From the NCBI GenBank assembly GCA_029168955.1, contig JAPDOI010001224.1:143034-207033 (forward strand): 64,000 nt of DNA, written 5' to 3'. Below the pieces are notes generated by a model. The model saw nothing but the letters and a program-made list of their open reading frames with translations. It made no database searches and was not told where the DNA came from. The first letter of the stretch is position 1, and each line of letters starts with the position of its first letter. The translations under genes and the position numbers were made by a program. Of this stretch, positions 42,601-57,600 are shown in pieces. Origin of the DNA: Aplectana chamaeleonis. Its lineage: Eukaryota; Nematoda; Chromadorea; Rhabditida; Cosmocercidae.

Positions 42601-45600
42601 GCCGGACGCCGTAGAAAGTGTGTGGGACCCAAGGTAGAGCGCAGGACGCCGTAGAAAGTGTGCGAGACCAAGGTAGAGGGCGCCGGACGCCGTAGAAAGT
42701 GTGCGGGACCCAAGGTAGAGTGCGCCGGACGCCGTAGAAAGTGTGTGGGACCCAAGGTAGAGTGCGCCGGACGCCGTAGAAAGTGTGCGGGACCCAAGGT
42801 AGAGTGCGCCGGACGACGTATAAAGTGTGTGGGACCCAAGGTAGAGTGAGCCGGACGACGTATAAAGTGTGTGGGACCCAAATGCGAATGCGCCGGACGC
42901 CGTAGAAAGTGTGCGGGACCCAAGGTAGAGTGCGCCGGACGCCGTAGAAAGTGTGCGGGACCCAAGTGGAAGTGCGCAGGACGCCGTAGAAAGTGTGCGG
43001 GACCCAAGGTAGAGTGCGCCGGACGCCGTAGAAAGTGTGTGGGACCCAGTAAAGTGCGTAGGACGCCGTAGAAAGTGTGCGGGACCAAGGTAGAGGGCGC
43101 CGGACGCCGTAGAAAGTGTGCGGGACCCAAGTGGAAGTGCGCAGGACGCCGTAGAAAGTGTGCGGGACCCAAGTGGGAGTGCGCAGGACGCCGAAGAAAG
43201 TGTGCGGGACCCAAGGTAGAGTGCGCCGGACGCCGTAGAAAGTGTGTGGGACCCAAGGTAGAGTGCGCAGGACGACGTAGAAAGTGTGCGGGACCAAAGG
43301 TATAGTGCGCCGGACGCCGTAGAAAGTGTGCGGGACCCAAGTGGAAGTGAACAAGACGCCGCAGAAAGTGTGCGGGCCCAAGTGGAAGTGCGAAGGACGC
43401 CGTAGAAAGTGTGCGGGACCCAAGTGGGAGTGCGCAGGACGCCGTAGAAAATGTGCGGGACCCAAGGTGGAAGTGCGCCGGACGCCATAGAAAGTGCGCG
43501 GGACCCAAGGTAGGGTGAGCCGGACGCCGTAGAAAGTGTGTGGGACCCAAGGTAGAGTGCGCCGGACACCGTAGAAAATGTGAGGGACCCAAGTGGAAGT
43601 ACGCAGGACGCCGGAGAAAATGTGCGGGACCCAAGGTAGAGTGTCCCGGACGCCGTAGGAAGTGTGCGGGACGCAAGTGGAAGTGCGCCGGACGACGTAG
43701 AAAGTGTGTGGGACCCAAGGTAGAGTGCGCCGGACGCCGAAGAAAGTGTGCGGGAACCAAGTGGAAGTGCGTAGGACGCCGTAGAAAGTGTGCGGGACCC
43801 AAGGTAGAGTGCGCCGGACGCCGTAGAAAGTGTGTGGGACCCAAGTGGAAGTCCGCAGGACGCCGTAGAAAGTGTGCGGGACCCAAGGTAGAGTGCGCCG
43901 GACGCCGTAGAAAGTGTGCGGGACCCAAGGTAGAGTGCGCCGGACGCCGTAGAAAGTGTGTGGGACCCAAGGTAGAGCGCAGGACGCCGTAGAAAGAGTG
44001 CGAGACCAAGGTAGAGGGCGCCGGACGCCGTAGAAAGTGTGCGGGACCCAAATGCGAATGCGCAGGACGCCGTAGAAAGTGTGCGGGACCAAGGTAGAGG
44101 GCGCCGGACGCCGTAGAAAGTGTGCGGGACCCAAGGTAGAGTGCGCCGGACGCCGTAGAAAGTGTGTGGGACCCAAGGTAGAGTGAGCCGGACGACGTAG
44201 AAAGTGTGAGGGACACAAGGGGGAGTGTGCAAGACGCCGAAGAAAGTGTGCGGGACCCAAGTGGAAGTGCGCCGGACGCCGTAGAAAGTGTGCGGGACCC
44301 AAGTGGGAGTGCGCAGGACTCACGAAAAGTGTGCGGGACCCAAGGTAGAGTGCGCAGGACACCGTAGAAAGTGTGCGGGACCCAAGGTAGAGTGCGCCGG
44401 ACGCCGTAGAAAGTGTGTGGGACCCAAGGTAGAGTGCGCCGGACGCCGCAGAAAGTGTGCGGGACCCAAGTGGGAGTGCGCAGGACGCCGAAGAAAGTGT
44501 GCGGGACCCAAGTGGAAGTGCGCAGGACGCCGTAGAAAGTGTGCGGGATCCAAGGTAGAGTGCGCCGGACGACGTATAAAGTGCGTGGGACCCAAGGTAG
44601 AGTGAGCCGGACGCCGAAGAAATTGTGCGGGACCCAAGTGGAAGTGCGCAGGACGCCGTAGAAAGTGTGTTGGACCCAAGGTAGAGTGCGCAGGACGCCG
44701 TAGAGAGTGCGCGGGACCCAAGGTAGAGTGCGCGGGACGCTGTAGAAAGTGTGCGAGCCCCAAAAGGGAAGTGCGCAGGACGCCGTAGAAAGTGTGCATT
44801 ACCCAGGGTAGAGTGCGCCGGACAACGTATAAAGTGTGTGGGAACCAAATGCGAATGCGCCGGACGCCGTAGAAAGTGTGCGGGACCCAAGTGGAAGTGC
44901 GCAGGACGCCGTAGAAAGTGTGTGGGACCCAAGGTAGAGTGCGCCGGACACCGTAGAAAGTGTGCGGGACCCAAGTGGAAGTGCGCAGGACGCCGTATAA
45001 AGTGTGCGGGACCCAAGGTAGAGTGCGCCGGACGCCGTAGAAAGGGTGCGGGCCCCAAAGTAGAGTGCGCCGGACGGTGGAGAAAGTGTGTGGGACTCAA
45101 GGCAGAGTGCGCCGGACACCGTATAGAATGTGTGGGACCCAAGTGGAAGTGCGCAGGACGCCGAAGAAAGTGTGCGGGACCCAAGTGGAAGTACGCAGGA
45201 CGCCGAAGAAAGTGTGCGGGACCCAAGGTAGAGTGCGCCGGACGCCGTGGAAAGTGTGTGGGACCCAAGGTAGAGTGCACCGGACGCCGTAGAAAGTGTG
45301 CGGGACCCAAGGTAGAGTGCGCCGGACGCCGAAGAAAGTGTGCGGGACCCAAGTGGAAGTACGCAGGACGCCGAAGAAAGTGTGCGGGACCCAAGTGGAA
45401 GTGCGCAGGACGCCGAAGAAAGTGTGCGGGACCCAAGGTAGAGTGCGCCGGACGCCGTAGAAAGTGTATGGGACCCAAGGTAGAGTGCGCCGGACGCCGT
45501 AGAAAGTGTGCGAGACCAAGGTAGAGGGCGCCGGACGCCGTAGAAAGTGTGCGGGACCCAAATGCGAATGCGCCGGACGCCGTAGAAAGTGTGCGGGACC

Positions 45601-48600
45601 CAAGTGGAAGTGTGCAGGACGCCGTAGAAAGTGTGCGAGACCAAGGTAGAGGGCGCCGGAAGCCGTAGAAAGTGTGCGGGACCCAAGGTAGAGTGAGCCG
45701 GACGCCGTAGAAAGTGTGCGGGACACAAGTGGAAGTGCGTAGGACGCTGTAGAAAGTGTACGGGACCCAAGGTAGAGTGCGCCGGACGCCGTAGAAAGTG
45801 TGTGGGACCCAAGGTAGAGTGCGCCGGACGCCGTAGAAAGTGTGCGGGACCCACGGTAGAGTGCGCCGGACGCCGTAGAAAGTGTACGGGACCCAAGTGG
45901 AAGTGCGCAGGACGCCGTAGAAAGTGTACGGGACCCAAGTGGAAGTGCGCAGGACGCCGTAGAAAGAGTGCGGGACCCAAGGTAGAGTGTGCCGGACGCC
46001 GTAGAAAGTGTGCGGGACCCAAGGTAGAGTGCGCCGGACGCCGTAGAAAGTGTGCGGGACCCAAGTGGGAGTGCGCAGGACGCCGTAGAAAGTGTGCGGG
46101 ACCCAAGTGGAAGTGCGTAGGACGCCGTAGAAAGTGTGCGGGACCCAAGGTAGAGTGCGCCGGACACCGTAGAGAATGTGCGGGACCCAAGTGGAAGTGC
46201 GTAGGACGCCGTAGAAAGTGTACGGGACCCAAGGTAGAGTGCGCCGGACGACGTATAAAGTGTGTGGGACCCAAGGTAGAGTGCGCAGGACGCCGAAGAA
46301 AGTGTGCGGGACACAAGTGGAAGTGCGTAGGACGCCGCAGAAAGTGTGCGGGACCCAAGGTAGAGTGCGCCGGACGCCGTAGAAAGTGTGCGGGACCCAA
46401 GGTAGAGTGCGCCGGACGCCGTAGAAAGTATGTGGGACCCAAGGTAGAGTGCACCGGACGCCGTAGGAAGTGTGCGGGACCCAAGGTAGAGTGCGCCGGA
46501 CGCCGTAGAAAGTGTGCGGGACCCAAGTGGAAGTGCGCAGGACGCCGTAGAAAGTGTGCGGGACCCAAGGTAGAGTGCGCCGCACGCCGTAGAAAGTGTG
46601 CGGGACCCAAGTGGGAGTGCGCAGGACGCCGTAGAAAGTGTGCGGGACCCAAGGTAGAGTGCGCCGGACGCCGTAGAAAGTGTGTGGGACCCAAGGTAGA
46701 GTGCGCCGGACGCCGTATAAATTGTGTGGGACCCAAGGTAGAGTCAGCCGGACGCCGAAGAAAGTGTGCGGGACCCAAGTGGAAGTGTGTAGGACGCCGT
46801 AGAAAGTGTGCGGGACCCAAGTGGAAGTGCGCAGGACGCCGTAGAAAGTGTGCGGGACCCAAGGTAGAGTGCGCCGGACGCCGTAGAAAGTGTGTGGGAC
46901 CCAAGGTAGAGCGCAGGACGCCGTAGAAAGTGTGCGAGACCAAGGTAGAGGGCGCCGGACGCCGTAGAAAGTGTGCGGGACCCAAGTGGAAGTACGCAGG
47001 ACGCCGTAGAAAATGTGCGGGACCCAAGTGGGAGTGCGCAGGACGCCGAAGAAAGTGTGCGGGACCCAAGGTAGAGTGCGCCGGACGCCGTAGAAAGTGT
47101 GTGGGACCCAAGGTAGAGTGCGCCGGACGACGTATAAAGTGTGTGGGACCCAAGGTAGAGTGAGCCGGACGACGTAGAAAGTGTGTGGGACCCAAATGCG
47201 AATGCGCCGGACGCCGTAGAAAGTGTGCGGGACCCAAGTGGAAGTCCGCAGGACGCCGTAGAAAGTGTGCGGGACCCAAGTGGAAGTGCGCAGGACGCCG
47301 TAGAAAGTGTGCGGGACCCAAGGTAGAGTGCGCCGGACGCCGTAGAAAGTGTGTGGGACCCAGTAAAGTGCGTAGGACGCCGTAGAAAGTGTGTGGGATC
47401 CAAGGTAGAGGTCGCCGGACACCGTAGAAAGTGTGCGGGACCCAAGTGGGAGTGAGCAGGACGCCGAAGAAAGTGTGCGGGACCCAAGTGGAAGTGTGTA
47501 GGACGCCGTAGAAAGTGTGCGGGACCCAAGGTAGAGTGCGCCGGACGCCGTAGAAAGTGTGTGGGACCCAAGGTAGAGTGCGCCGGACACCGTAGAAAAT
47601 GTGAGGGACCCAAGTGGAAGTGCGTAGGACGCCGTAGAAAGTGTGTGGGACCCAAGGTAGAGTGAGCCGGACGCCGTAGAAAGTGTGCGGGACCCAAGTG
47701 GAAGTGCGCAGGACGCCGTAGAAAGTGTGCGGGACCCAAGGTAGAGTGCGCCGGACGCCATAGAAAGTGTGCGGGACCCAAGGTAGAGTGAGCCGGACGC
47801 CGTAGAAAGTGTGCGGGACCCAAGTGGGAGTGCGCAGGACGCCGAAGAAAGTGTGCGGGACCCAAGTGGAAGTACGCAGGACGCCGTAGAAAATGTGCGG
47901 GACCAAGGTAGAGTGCGCCGGACGCCGAAGAAAGTGTGCGGGACCCATGTGGAAGTGCGCCAGGAGTCGTAGAAAGTGTGCGGGACACAAGTTAGAGTGC
48001 GGCCGACGACGTAGAATGTGTGCGGGACCCAAGTGGAAGCGCGCCGGACGACGTAGAATGTGTGCGGGACCCAAGTGGAAGCGCGCCGGACGCCGTAGAA
48101 AGTGTGCGGGACCCAAGGTAGAGTGTGCCGGACGCCGTAGAAAGTGTGGGGAACCCAAGTGGAAGTGGGTAGGACGCCGTAGAAAGTGTGCGGGACCCAA
48201 GGTAGAGTGCGCCGGACGCCGTAGATAGTGTGCGGGGCCCAAGTAGGAGTGCGCAGGACGCCGTAGAAAGTGTGTGCGGGACCCAAGGTAGAGTGCCCCG
48301 GACGCCGTAGAAAGTATGCGGGACCCAAGGTAGAGTGCGCCGGACGCCGTAGAAAGTGTGCGGGACCCAAGGTAGAGTGCGCCGGACGCCGTAGAAAGTG
48401 TGCGGGACCCAAGTGGAAGTGCGCAGGACGCCGTAGACAGTGTGCGGGACCCAAGTGGGAGTGCGCAGGACGCCGAAGAAAGTGTGCGGGACCCAAGTGG
48501 AAGTGCGTAGGACGCCGTAGAAAGTGTGCGGCACCCAAGGTAAAGTACGCCGGACGCCGTAGAAAGTGCGCGGGACCAAGGTAGAGTGCGCCGGACGCCG

Positions 48601-51600
48601 TAGAAGGTGTGCGCGACTCAAGTGGGAGTGTGCAGGACGCCGTAGAAAGTGTGCGGGACCCGAGAGGAAGCGCGCACGACGCCGTAGAAAGTTTGTGGGA
48701 CCCAAGGTGGAAGTGCGCCGGACGCCGAAGAAAGTATGCGGGACCCAAGGTAGAGTGCGCCGGACGCCGTAGAAAGTGTGCGGGACCCAAGGTAGAGTGC
48801 GCCGGACGCCGTAGAAAGTGTGCGGGACCCAAGTGGAAGTGCGCAGGACGCCGCAGAGAGTGTGCGGGACCCAAGGTAGAGTGCGCCGGACGCCGAAGAA
48901 AGTGTGCGGGACCCAAGTGGAAGTGCGCAGGACGCCGTAGAAAGTGTGTGGGACCCAAGGTAAAGTGCGCCGGACGCCGAAGAAAGTGTGTGGTACCCAA
49001 GTGGAAGTGCGCAGGACGCCGTAGAAAGTGTGCGGGACCCAAGGTAGAGTGCGCCGGACGCCGTAGAAAGTGTGCGGGACCCAAGTGGAAGTGCGCCGGA
49101 CACAGTAGAAAGTGTGCGGGACCCAAGGTAGAGTGCACCGGACGCCATAGAAAGTGTGCGGGACCCAAGGTAGAGTGCGCCGAATGCCGTAGAAAGTGTG
49201 TGGGACCTAAGGTATAGTGCGACGGACACCGTAGAAAATGTGCGGGACCCAAGTGGAAGTGCGCCGGACGCCGTAGAAAGTGTGCGGGACCCAAGGTAGA
49301 GTGCGCCGGACGCTGTAGAAAGTGTGCGGGACCCAAGGTAGAGTGCGCCGGACGCCGTAGAAAGTGTGCGGGACCCAAGTGGAAGTGCGCAGGACGCCGT
49401 AGAAAGTGTGCGAGACCCAAGGTAGAGTGCACCGGACGCCGTAGAAAGTGTGTGGGACCCAAGGTAGAGTGCACCGGACACCGTAGAAAACGTGAGGGAC
49501 CCAAGTGGGAGTGAGCAGGACGCCGAAGAAAGTGTGCGGGACCCAAGGTAGAGGGCGCCGGACGCCGTAGAAAGTGTGCGGGACCCAAGTGGAAGTGCTC
49601 AGGACGCCGTAGAAAGTGTGCGGGACCCAAGGTAGAGTGCGCCGGACGCCGTAGAAAGTGTGTGGGACCCAAGGTAGAGCGCAGGACGCCGTAGAAAGTG
49701 TGCGAGACCAAGGTAGAGGGCGCCGGACGCCGTAGAAAGTGTGCGGGACCCAAATGCGAATGCGCAGGACGCCGAAGAAAGTGTGCGGGACCCAAGTGGA
49801 AGTACGCAGGACGCCGTAGAAAATGTGCGGGACCCAAGTGGGAGTGCGCAGGACGCCGAAGAAAGTGTGCGGGACCCAAGTGGAAGTGCGTAGGACGCCG
49901 TAGAAAGTGTGCGGGACCCAAGGTAGAGTGCGCCGGACGCCGTAGAAAGTGTGCGGGACCCAAGGTAGAGTGCGCCGGACGCCGTAGAAAGTGTGTGGGA
50001 TCCAAGGTAGAGGTCGCCGGACACCGTAGAAAGTGTGCGGGACCCAAGTGGGAGTGAGCAGGACGCCGAAGAAAGTGTGCGGGACCCAAGTGGAAGTGCG
50101 TAGGACGCCGTAGAAAGTGTGCGGGACCCAAGGTAGAGTGCGCCGGACACCGTAGAAAATGTGAGGGACCCAAGTGGAAGTGCGTAGGACGCCGTAGAAA
50201 GTGTGTGGGACCCAAGGTAGAGTGAGCCGGACGACGTATAAAGTCTGCGGGACACAAGTGGGAGTGCGCAGGACGCCGTAGAAAGTGTGCGGGACCCAAG
50301 TGGGAGTACGCAGGACGCCGTAGAAAATGTGCGGGACCCAAGGTAGAGTGAGCCGGACGCCGTAGAAAGTGTGCGGGACCCAAGTGGGAGTGCGCAGGAC
50401 GCCGAAGAAAGTGTGTGGGACCCAAGGTAGAGTGAGCCGGACGACGTAGAAAGTGTGTGGGACCCAAATGCGAATGCGCCGGACGCCGTAGAAAGTGTGC
50501 GGGACCCAAGTGGAAGTGCGCAGGACGCCGTAGAAAGTGTGCGGGACCCAAGGTAGAGTGCGCCGGACGCCGTAGAAAGTGTGCGGGACCCAAGTGGAAG
50601 TGCGTAGGACGCCGTAGAAAGTGTGCGGGACCCAAGGTAGAGTGCGCCGGACGCCGTAGAAAGTGTGTGGGACCCAAGGTAGAGCGCAGGACGCCGTAGA
50701 AAGTGTGCGAGACCAAGGTAGAGGGCGCCGGACGCCGTAGAAAGTGTGCGGGACCCAAGTGGGAGTGCGTAGGACGCCGTAGAAAGTGTGCGGGACCCAA
50801 GTGGAAGTGCGCAGGACGCCGTAGAAAATGTGCGGGACCCAAGTGGGAGTGCGCAGGACGCCGAAGAAAGTGTGCGGGACACAAGTGGAAGTGCGTAGGA
50901 CGCCGCAGAAAGTGTGCGGGACCCAAGGTAGAGTGCGCCGGACGCCGTATAAAGTGTGTGGGACCCAAGTGGAAGTGCGCAGGACGCCGTAGGAAGTGTG
51001 CGGGACCCAAGGTAGAGTGCGCCGGACGCCGAAGAAAGTGTGCGGGACGCAAGAGGGAGTGCGCAGGACGCCATAGAAAGTGTGCGGGACCCAAGTGGAA
51101 GTACGCAGGACGCCGTAGAAAATGTGCGGGACCCAAGTGGAGGTACGCAGGACGCCGTAGAAAGTGTGTGGGACCCAAGGTAGAGTGCGCCGGACGACGT
51201 ATAAAGTGTGTGGGACCCAAGGTAGAGTGCGCCGGACACCGTAGAGAATGTGCGGGACCCAAGTGGAAGTGCGCAGGACGCCGTAGAAAATGTGCGGGAC
51301 CCAAGTGGGAGTGCGCAGGACGCCGAAGAAAGTGTGCGGGACACAAGTGGAAGTGCGTAGGACGCCGAAGAAAGTGTGCGGGACCCAAGGTAGAGTGCGC
51401 CGGACGCCGTAGAAAGTGTGCGGGACCCAAGTGGAAGTGCGCAGGACGCCGTAGAAAGTGTGCGGGACCCAAGGTGGAAGTGCGCAGGACGCCGTAGAAG
51501 GTGTGCGGGACCCAAGGTAGAGTGCGCCGGACGCCGTAGGAAGTGGGCGGGACCAAAGTGGAAGTGCGCCGGACGCCGTAGAAAGTGTGCGGGACCCAAG

Positions 51601-54600
51601 GTAGAGTGCGCCGGACGCCGTAGAAAGTGTGTGGGACCCAAGGTAGAGTGCGCCGGACGCCGTAGAAAGTGTATGGGACCCAAGTGGAAGTGCGCAGGAC
51701 GCTGTAGAAAGTGTGCGGGACCCAAGGTAGAGTGCGCCGGACGCCGTAGAAAGTGTGTGGGACCCAAGGTAGAGTGCGCCGGACGACGTAGAAAGTGTGC
51801 GGGACCCAAGGTAGAGTGCGCCGGACGCCGTAGAAAGTGTGCGGGACCCAAGTGGGAGTGCGCAGGACGCCGTAGAAAGTGTGCGGGACCCAAGGTAGAG
51901 GGCGCCGGACGCCGCAGAAAGTGTGTGAGACCCAAGGTAGAGTGCACAGGACGCCGTAGAAAGTGTGTGGGACCCAAGGTAGAGTGCGCCGGACGACGTA
52001 GAAAGTGTGCGGGACCCAAGGTAGAGTGTGCAGGACGCCGTAGAAAGTGTGCGTGACCCGGGTGGGAGTGCGCAGGACGCCGTAGGAAATGTGCGGGACC
52101 CAAGTAGGAGTGCGCCGGACGCCGTAGAAAGTGTGTGGTACTCAAGGTAGAGTGTGCCGGACGATGTAGAAAGTGTGCGCGACCCAAGGTAGAGTGCGCC
52201 GGACGCCGTAGAAAGTGTGCGGGACCCAAGTGGGAGTGCGCGGGACGCCATAGAAAGTGTGCGGGACCCAAGTGAAAGTGAACAGGACGCCGTAGAAAGT
52301 GTGCGGGACCCAAGTGGGAGTGAGCGGGACGCCGTAGAAAGTGTGTGGGACCCAAGGGGGAGTGCGCAGGACGCCGTAGAAAATCGCGTGGGACCCAAGG
52401 TAGAGTGCGCCGGACACCGTAGAAAATGTGAGGGACCCAAGTGGAAGTGCGCAGGACGCGGTAGAAAATGTGCGGGACCCAAGTGGGAGTGCGCAGGACG
52501 CCGGAGAAAGTGTGCGGGGCCCAAGGTAGAGTGCGCCGGACGCCGTAGAAAGTGTGCGGGACCAAGGTAGAGGGCGCCGGACGCTGTAGAAAGTGTGCGG
52601 GACCCAAGTGGAAGTGCGCAGGACGCCGTAGAAAGTGTGCGGGACCCAAGGTAGAGTGCGCCGGACGCCGTAGAAAGTGTGCGGGACCCAAGGTAGAGTG
52701 CGCCGGACGCCGTAGAAAGTGTACAAAACCCAAGGTAGAGTGCGCCGGACGCCGTAGAAAGTGTGCGGGACCTAAGTGGAAGTACGCAGGACGCCGTAGA
52801 AAATGTGCGGGACCCAAGTGGGAGTGCGCAGGACGCCGTAGAAAGTGTGCGGGAGCCAAGGTAGAGTGCGCCGGACGCCATAGATAGTGTGCGGAACCCA
52901 AGGTAGAGTGCGCCGAACGCCGTAGAAAGTGTGCAACACCCAAGTGGGAGTGCGTAGGACGCCGTAGAAAGTGTGCGGGACCCAAGGTAGAGTGCGCCGG
53001 ACGCCGTAGAAAGTGTGCGGGACCCAAGTGGGAGTGCGCAGGACGCCGAAGAAAGTGTGCGGGACCCAAGTGGAAGTGCGTAGGACGCCGTAGAAAGTGT
53101 GCGGGACCCAAGGTAGAGTGCGCCGGACGCCGTAGAAAGTGTGTGGGACCCAAGGTAGAGCGCAGGACGCCGTAGAAAGTGTGCGGTACCCAAGTGGAAG
53201 TGCGCAGGACGCCGTAGAAAGTGTGCGGGACCCAAGGTAGAGTGCGCCGGACGCCGTAGAAAGTGTGCGGGACCCAAGTGGAAGTGTGTAGGACGCCGTA
53301 GAAAGTGTGCGGGACCCAAGGTAGAGTGCGCCGGACGCCGTAGAAAGTGTGTGGGACCCAAGGTAGAGTGCGCCGGACACCGTAGAAAATGTGAGGGACC
53401 CAAGTGGAAGTGCGTAGGACGCCGTAGAAAGTGTGTGGGACCCAAGGTAGAGTGAGCCGGACGACGTATAAAGTGTGTGGGACCCAAATGCGAATGCGCC
53501 GGACGCCGTAGAAAGTGTGCGGGACCCAAGTGGAAGTGCGCAGGACGCCGTAGAAAGTGTGCGGGACCCAAGGTAGAGTGCGCCGGACGCCGTAGAAAGT
53601 GTGTGGGACCCAGTAAAGTGCGTAGGACGCCGTAGAAAGTGTGTGGGATCCAAGGTAGAGGTCGCCGGACACCGTAGAAAGTGTGTGGGACCCAAGGTAG
53701 AGTGCACCGGACACCGTAGAAAGTGTGTGGGACCCAAGGTAGAGCGCAGGACGCCGTAGAAAGTGTGTGGGACCAAAGGTAGAGCGCAGGACGCCGTAGA
53801 AAGTGTGCGGGACCAAGGTAGAGGGCGCCGGACGCCGTAGAAAGTGTGCGGGACCCAAGTGGAAGTGCGCAGGACGCCGTAGAAAGTGTGCGGGACCCAA
53901 GTGGGAGTGCGCAGGACGCCGAAGAAAGTGTGCGGGACCCAAGTGGAAGTGCGTAGGACGCCGTAGAAAGTGTGCGGGACCCAAGGTAGAGTGCGCCGGA
54001 CGCCATAGAAAGTGTGCGGGACCCAAGGTAGAGTGAGCCGGACGCCGTAGAAAGTGTGCGGGACCCAAGGTAGAGTGCGCCGGACGCCGTAGAAAGTGTG
54101 TGGGACCCAAATGCGAATGCGCCGGACGCCGTAGAAAGTGTGCGGGACCCAAGTGGAAGTGCGCCGGACGCCGTAGAAAGTGTGCGGGACCCAAGGTAGA
54201 GTGAGCCGGACGCCGTAGAAAGTGTGCGGGACCCAAGTGGAAGTGCGTAGGACGCCGTAGAAAGTGTGCGGGACCCAAGGTAGAGTGCGCCGGACGCCGT
54301 AGAAAGTGTGCGGGACCAAGGTAGAGGGCGCCGGACGCCGTAGAAAGTGTGCGGGACCCAAGGTAGAGTGCGCCGGACACCGTAGAAAGTGTGCGGGAAC
54401 CAAGTGGAAGTGCGTAGGACGCCGAAGAAAGTGTGCGGGAACCAAGTGGAAGTGCGTAGGACGCCGTAGAAAGTGTGCGGGACCCAAGGTAGAGCGCAGG
54501 ACGCCGTAGAAAGTGTGCGAGACCAAGGTAGAGGGCGCCGGACGCCGTAGAAAGTGTGCGGGACCCAAGTGGAAGTGCGCAGGACGCCGTAGAAAGTGTG

Positions 54601-57600
54601 CGGGACCCAAGGTAGAGTGAGCCGGACGCCGTAGAAAGTGTGCGGGACACAAGTGGGAGTGCGCAGGACGCCGTAGAAAGTGTGCGGGACCAAGGTAGAG
54701 GGCGCCGGACGCCGTAGAAAGTGTGCGGGACCCAAGTGGAAGTGCGCAGGACGCCGTAGAAAGTGTGCGGGACCCAAGGTAGAGTGCGCCGGACGCCGTA
54801 GAAAGTGTGCGGGACCCAAGGTAGAGTGCGCCGGACGCCGTAGAAAGTGTGCGGGACCCAAGGTAGAGTGCGCCGGACGCCGTAGAAAGTGTGTGGGACC
54901 CAAATGCGAATGCGCCGGACGCCGTAGAAAGTGTGCGGGACCCAAGTGGAAGTGCGCAGGACGCCGTAGAAAGTGTACGGGACCCAAGGTAGAGTGCGCC
55001 GGACGCCGTAGAAAGTGTGTGGGACCCAAGGCAGAGAGCGCCGGACGACGTATAAAGTGTGTGGGACACAAGGTGGAGTGCGCCGCACACCGTAGAAAGT
55101 GTGCGGGACCCAAGGTAGAGTGTGCAGGACACCGTAGAAAGTGTGTGGGACACAAGGTGGAGTGCGCCGCACACCGTAGAAAGTGTGCGGGACCCAAGTG
55201 GAAGTGCCTAGGACGCCGTAGAAAGTGTGCGGGACCCAAGGTAGAGCGCGCCGGACGCCGTAGAAAGTGTGTGGGACCCAAGTGGAAGTGCGTAGGACGC
55301 CGTATAAAGTGTGTGGGACCCAAGGTAGAGTGCGCCGGACACAGTAGAAAGTGTGCGGGACCCAAGGTAGAGTGCACCGGACGCCATAGAAAGTGTGCGG
55401 GACCCAAGGTAGAGTGCGCCGAATGCCGTAGAAAGTGTGTGGGACCTAAGGTATAGTGCGACGGACACCGTATAAAGTGTGTGGGACCCAAATGCGAATG
55501 CGTCGGACACCGTAGAAAATGTGCGGGACCCAAGTGGAAGTGCGCCGGACGCCATAGAAAGTGTGCGGGATTTAAGGTAGAGTGCGCCGGACGCCGTAGA
55601 AAGTGTATGGGACCCAAGTGGAAGTGCGCAGGACGCCGTAGAAAGTGTGCGGGACCCAAGGTAGAGTGCGCCAGATGCCGTAGAAAGTGTGCGGGACCCA
55701 AGGTAGAGTGCACCGGACGCCGTAAAAGTGTGCGAGACCAAAGGTAGTGCGCAGGACGCCGTAGAAAGTGTGCGGGACCCAAGGTAGAGTCCGCCGGACA
55801 CCGTAGAAAGTGTGCGGGACCCAAGGTAGAGTGCGCCGGACGCTGTAGAAAGTGTGCGGGACCCAAGGTAGAGTGCGCCGGACGCTGTAGAAAGTGTGTG
55901 GGACACAAGGTAGAGTGCGCCGGACGACGTATACAGTGTGTGGGACCCAAGGTAGAGTCCGCCGGACACCGTAGAAAGTGTGCGGGACCCAAGGTAGAGT
56001 GAGCCGGACGCCGAAGAAAGTGTGCGGGACCCAAGGTAGAGTGAGCCGGACGCCGTAGAAAGTGTGCGGGACACAAGTGGGAGTGCGCAGGACGCCGTAG
56101 AAAGTGTGCGGGACCCAAGTGGAAGTGCGCCGGACGACGTATAAAGTGTGTGGGACCCAAGGTAGAGTGAGCCGGACGACGTATAAAGTGTGTGGGACCC
56201 AAGGTAGAGTGCGCCGGACGCCGTAGAAAGTGTATGGGACCCAAGTGGAAGTGCGTAGGACGCCGAAGAAAGTGTGCGGGACCCAAGGTAGAGTGCGCCG
56301 GACGCCGTAGAAAGTGTGCGGGACCCAAGGTAGAGTGCGCCGGACGCCATAGAAAGTGTTCGGGACCCAAGGTAGAGTGAGCCGGACGACGTAGAAAGTG
56401 TGTGGGACCCAAATGCGAATGCGCCGGACGCCGTAGAAAGTGTGCGGGACCCAAGTGGAAGTCCGCAGGACGCCGTAGAAAGTGTGCGGGACCAAGGTAG
56501 AGGGCGCCGGACGCCGTAGAAAGTGTGCGGGACCCAAGTGGAAGTGCGCAGGACGCCGTAGAAAGTGTGCGGGACCCAAGGTAGAGTGCGCCGGACGCCG
56601 TAGAAAGTGTGTGGGACCCAGTAAAGTGCGTAGGACGCCGTAGAAAGTGTGTGGGATCCAAGGTAGAGGTCGCCGGACACCGTAGAAAGTGTGCGGGACC
56701 CAAGTGGGAGTGAGCAGGACGCCGAAGAAAGTGTGCGGGACCCAAGTGGAAGTGCGTAGGACGCCGTAGAAAGTGTGCGGGACCCAAGGTAGAGTGCGCC
56801 GGACGCCGTAGAAAGTGTGTGGGACCCAAGGTAGAGCGCAGGACGCCGTAGAAAGTGTGTGGGACCCAAGGTAGAGTGAGCCGGACGACGTATAAAGTGT
56901 GTGGGACTCGAATGCGAATGCGCAGGACGCCGAAGAAAGTGTGCGGGACCCAAGTGGAAGTACGCAGGACGCCGTAGAAAATGTGCGGGACCCAAGTGGG
57001 AGTGCGCAGGACGCCGAAGAAAGTGTGCGGGACCCAAGGTAGAGTGCGCCGGACGCCGTAGAAAGTGTGTGGGACCCAAGGTAGAGTGCGCCGGACGCCG
57101 TAGAAAGTGTGCGGGACCCAAGGTAGAGTGAGCCGGACGCCGTAGAAAGTGTGCGGGACCCAAATGCGAATGCGCCGGACGCCGTAGAAAGTGTGCGGGA
57201 CCCAAGTGGAAGTGTGCAGGACGCCGTAGAAAGTGTGCGAGACCAAGGTAGAGGGCGCCGGAAGCCGTAGAAAGTGTGCGGGACCCAAGGTAGAGTGAGC
57301 CGGACGCCGTAGAAAGTGTGCGGGACACAAGTGGGAGTGCGCAGGACGCCGTAGAAAGTGTGCGGGACCCAAGGTAGAGTGCGCCGGACGCCGTAGAAAG
57401 TGTGTGGGACCCAAGGTAGAGCGCAGGACGCCGTAGAAAGTGTGCGAGACCAAGGTAGAGGGCGCAGGACGCCGAAGAAAGTGTGCGGGACCCAAGTGGA
57501 AGTGTGTAGGACGCCGTAGAAAGTGTGCGGGACCCAAGGTAGAGTGCGCCGGACGCCGTAGAAAGTGTGTGGGACCCAAGTGGAAGTGCGCAGGACGCCG